Of a stretch of DNA of 64,000 nt, positions 62,232 through 64,000 are shown piece after piece; position 1 is the stretch's first letter; every line of letters starts with the position of its first letter. This stretch comes from Arthrobacter psychrochitiniphilus (GTDB lineage: Bacteria; Actinomycetota; Actinomycetes; Actinomycetales; Micrococcaceae), in NCBI RefSeq assembly GCF_003185915.1, contig NZ_QHLZ01000007.1:62001-126000 (forward strand), given 5' to 3'. The notes under the pieces are model-generated. The model had not been told where the DNA came from, did not search any database, and saw nothing but the letters and a program-made list of their open reading frames with translations. Position numbers and translations under genes: made by a program.

Positions 62232-62683
62232 TCAGGCGGGCAGTGTTGGCAGGGCCTGGTGGGTTGCAACTGCCAAACGGTTCCAGACGTTGATGGCGGA
62301 GATTGCCATGAGCAGCATTGGCATCTCCTGGCCCGGAAACTGTTGAGTAGCGGCTGCCCAGACGTCGTCGGACACACCGCCCTCGCTAATCAGGGTGACG
62401 GCTTCCGTCAACGCAATGGCCGCCTGTTCGCGCTCGCTGAACAATGACTTGGCTTCCCGCCAGCCAGCACATCCAGGCGGCGGTTGTCCACGCCAGCCTC
62501 TCGGGCTTCCCTCCCATGCATGTCGAGGCAGTAGGCGCAGCCATTGATTTGCGATGCACGGATTTTCACCAGTCCCAGGAGGTCCTCGCCCAGGGAGCCA
62601 CGGTGGATGTACTTTTCCATGGCGTACATGGACTTGTAGGCTTCGGGGTCGATTTCGACGATGTTCAGGCGCTCGGTGGTCAT
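62232..62683 (-). pseudogene. AhpD-like carboxymuconolactone decarboxylase gene with frameshift
   Basis: Start ATG 62683 with AAGGAAG upstream. The first frame reads MTTERLNIVEIDPEAYKSMY and contains the redox motif INGCAYCLDMH, ending shortly after RLDVLAG. The remaining conserved part (WREAKSLFSEREQAAIALTE, then MAISAINVWNRLAVATH) is in the next frame. Family proteins run VLxAWREA without a break, so one base is missing near 62460-62470. The active-site CxxC is intact but the C-terminal half would not be made. Either a real recent mutation or a sequence error. Confidence 0.78.
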
Positions 62684-62820
62684 GGTGGCCGCTTCCTTCA
62701 TGTGAAAGGTTTCTCAAGGGACATTTTCAGCCAACTCCTTACAGCCGGACTACGCAAGGGCCGGGGCCGCGGTCTACCCGACCATTGACGTTGTGATGCA
62801 TGCCACGCATAATTCAAGAC

Positions 62821-64000
62821 ATGGCCACCTTAGACCCGGCCAATGCCAGCGTGGGGATGGCGGCAGCTGATCCCGCAGCCGCATTGGCCCAGCTTCCTGA
62901 GCATCCCCAGCCCCCACCGGTCAGCCGGTCGTGGCTGTGGTATTTCTCGCTCGCTTGGTTCGGCTTTTGGCTGCTGGTCATGTTGCCGGGCCAGTTCATG
63001 GTGGCCAAGATCAGCGCTATGGTTGCCCCAGAAGACAAAGTCAGTGTCACCTCGTTCTTGATTGCCGAAACGGCCATTGTGATCCTGTTGTCAGTGCCTG
63101 TCATTGGCGTGCTGTGCGACAGGAGCAACTTCCGGTTTGGCCGCCGTCGTACTTGGGCACTTATGGGCTTTGCCGTGGCTGCGGTGCCATTCTCCATCAT
63201 CGGGCTGCAGAGCAACTGGGCAGTGATTGCCATATTGGTGGCCATTGTGGCGCTAGGTGAGGCAGCCGTCCTCGTGGCACTTTCGGCCATGATCGCCGAC
63301 CAAGTTCCCACTAACCAACGTGGCCGTGCCTCTGCCGCCATGGGCGTGCCGCAAGTGCTGGCCCTAGCCATCGGCATGGTCCTGGTGACAATGCTGGTCA
63401 CATCGGTGCCCGGCAGTTGGGCGCTCATTGGAGTGCTGGGACTGCTGTGTGCTCTGCCGTTCCTGCTGCGCTTCACCGAGCCGCCCGTCCCGGAGATTCC
63501 AGCAAGCCGGGCCACCTTACGCCATGCCATCACGCTGCCGCGGCCCAAAGCCTACCCCGGGTACTACTGGGCCATGACCTCGCGGGTGATGATCCATTCC
63601 GGAAACCTGGTGGGCACTACCTATCTGCTGTTTTTCCTCTCCGACGTCCTTGAGGTCAAGAGTCCCGATGATTCCCTCTTGGTCCTGATCTTGATCTACC
63701 TGGTGGCGTGCGGCTTCACGAGCTGGCTGGGCGGGGTGCTCTCCGACAAGTGGGGCAAGCGCCGGGTCTTCATAGGCATGGCGGCCGGGTTACAAGGCGC
63801 GGCAGCTTTGTTACTGGCCGTCCTGCCCACCTGGGAGGCCTCGATGGTGGCTGCCGTGCTGCTGGGATTGGGCTTTGGCATGTTCCTCTCCGTAGACCAG
63901 GCGCTCGTGACGGACCTGCTGCCCAACGCCGCGACCCGCGGAAGGGACCTTGGCCTGATCAACACCGCCCAACACATCCCGATCGCCCCCATCGTGGGTT
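62821..64000 (+). CDS. MFS transporter (3' end outside the window)
   Basis: Open from ATG 62821 through the window end, at least 393 residues (beginning MATLDPANASVGMAAADPAA). After a polar N-terminus of about 38 residues, helices start at SWLWYFSLAWFGFWLLVML. The MFS loop motif appears as LCDRSNFRFGRRR after the second helix and again in the second half as GGVLSDKWGKRRVF. It lies on the plus strand and no stop is present before 64000. The pattern resembles sugar or drug exporters of the MFS; the substrate is unknown. Confidence 0.85.
   Translation, partial: MATLDPANASVGMAAADPAAALAQLPEHPQPPPVSRSWLWYFSLAWFGFWLLVMLPGQFMVAKISAMVAPEDKVSVTSFLIAETAIVILLSVPVIGVLCDRSNFRFGRRRTWALMGFAVAAVPFSIIGLQSNWAVIAILVAIVALGEAAVLVALSAMIADQVPTNQRGRASAAMGVPQVLALAIGMVLVTMLVTSVPGSWALIGVLGLLCALPFLLRFTEPPVPEIPASRATLRHAITLPRPKAYPGYYWAMTSRVMIHSGNLVGTTYLLFFLSDVLEVKSPDDSLLVLILIYLVACGFTSWLGGVLSDKWGKRRVFIGMAAGLQGAAALLLAVLPTWEASMVAAVLLGLGFGMFLSVDQALVTDLLPNAATRGRDLGLINTAQHIPIAPIVG

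Overview
The window is high-GC actinobacterial chromosome, most likely from Arthrobacter or a close relative in the Micrococcaceae. Several features point the same way: a fused 2-oxoglutarate dehydrogenase (Kgd/OdhA type), a DUF4193 protein, a 24-residue ribosomal protein bL37, a SigH/RsrA-type thiol-stress pair, a SAM-IV riboswitch, a DUF222/HNH protein, and many GTG/TTG starts with ATGA or GTGA overlaps. No prophage, insertion sequence, CRISPR array or tRNA gene was recognised. Nearly all of it reads as core chromosome. Family names come from reading the translations; no database search was run.

Layout. 1-4107: Flp/Tad pilus operon (tadA cut by the window edge, tadB, tadC, pilin-like protein, two TadE-like and one TadG-like protein). 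4176-13850: translation and division block: prfB, a VanW protein and an AbiEi/DUF559-type protein, then ftsE, ftsX, an EnvC-like M23 peptidase, smpB, a GH3 lipoprotein-like enzyme and ssrA (tmRNA) with its terminator. 13873-20500: sdaA, a helix-turn-helix/7-TM pair, a zinc-ribbon protein, DUF4193, an acyl-CoA synthetase and DUF2568. 20525-25140: mntR-mntH with an operator-like palindrome, a methyltransferase, and a cysteine-desulfurase-like enzyme under a SAM-IV riboswitch. 25301-29250: hisN, rsgA, aroA, DoxX. 29362-33063: sigH-rsrA with an autoregulatory-type promoter, globin III, a membrane protein, bL37, a decayed cutinase-like surface-protein gene and an SGNH-fold protein. 33132-40654: kgd, guaB1, gntK, soxR and a flavin reductase behind a SoxR box. 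40655-43380: two CNNM/CorC-type proteins behind a proline-rich leader ORF and an RBS-sequestering hairpin. 43421-46632: znuACB and zur. 46750-53118: MBL-fold hydrolase, Cds1-like enzyme, mercaptopyruvate sulfurtransferase, alcohol dehydrogenase, HIT protein and a BCCT transporter. 53139-64000: hrpA, a membrane protein, MarR/EamA sharing a perfect 41-bp palindrome, GNAT, DUF222-HNH, a frameshifted AhpD-like gene and an MFS transporter cut by the window end.

The genes form several recognisable circuits: trans-translation (smpB + ssrA), division-linked wall hydrolysis (ftsEX + M23), Mn homeostasis (mntR/mntH), Zn homeostasis (znuACB/zur), and redox control (sigH/rsrA, soxR/flavin reductase). The least familiar element is the leader of the CNNM pair. 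A possibly leaderless, proline-rich ORF ends directly at the CNNM start codon, and its Pro codons lie at the arm of a hairpin that would hide the Shine-Dalgarno. This looks like a translation-coupled attenuator for a metal-ion transport operon.
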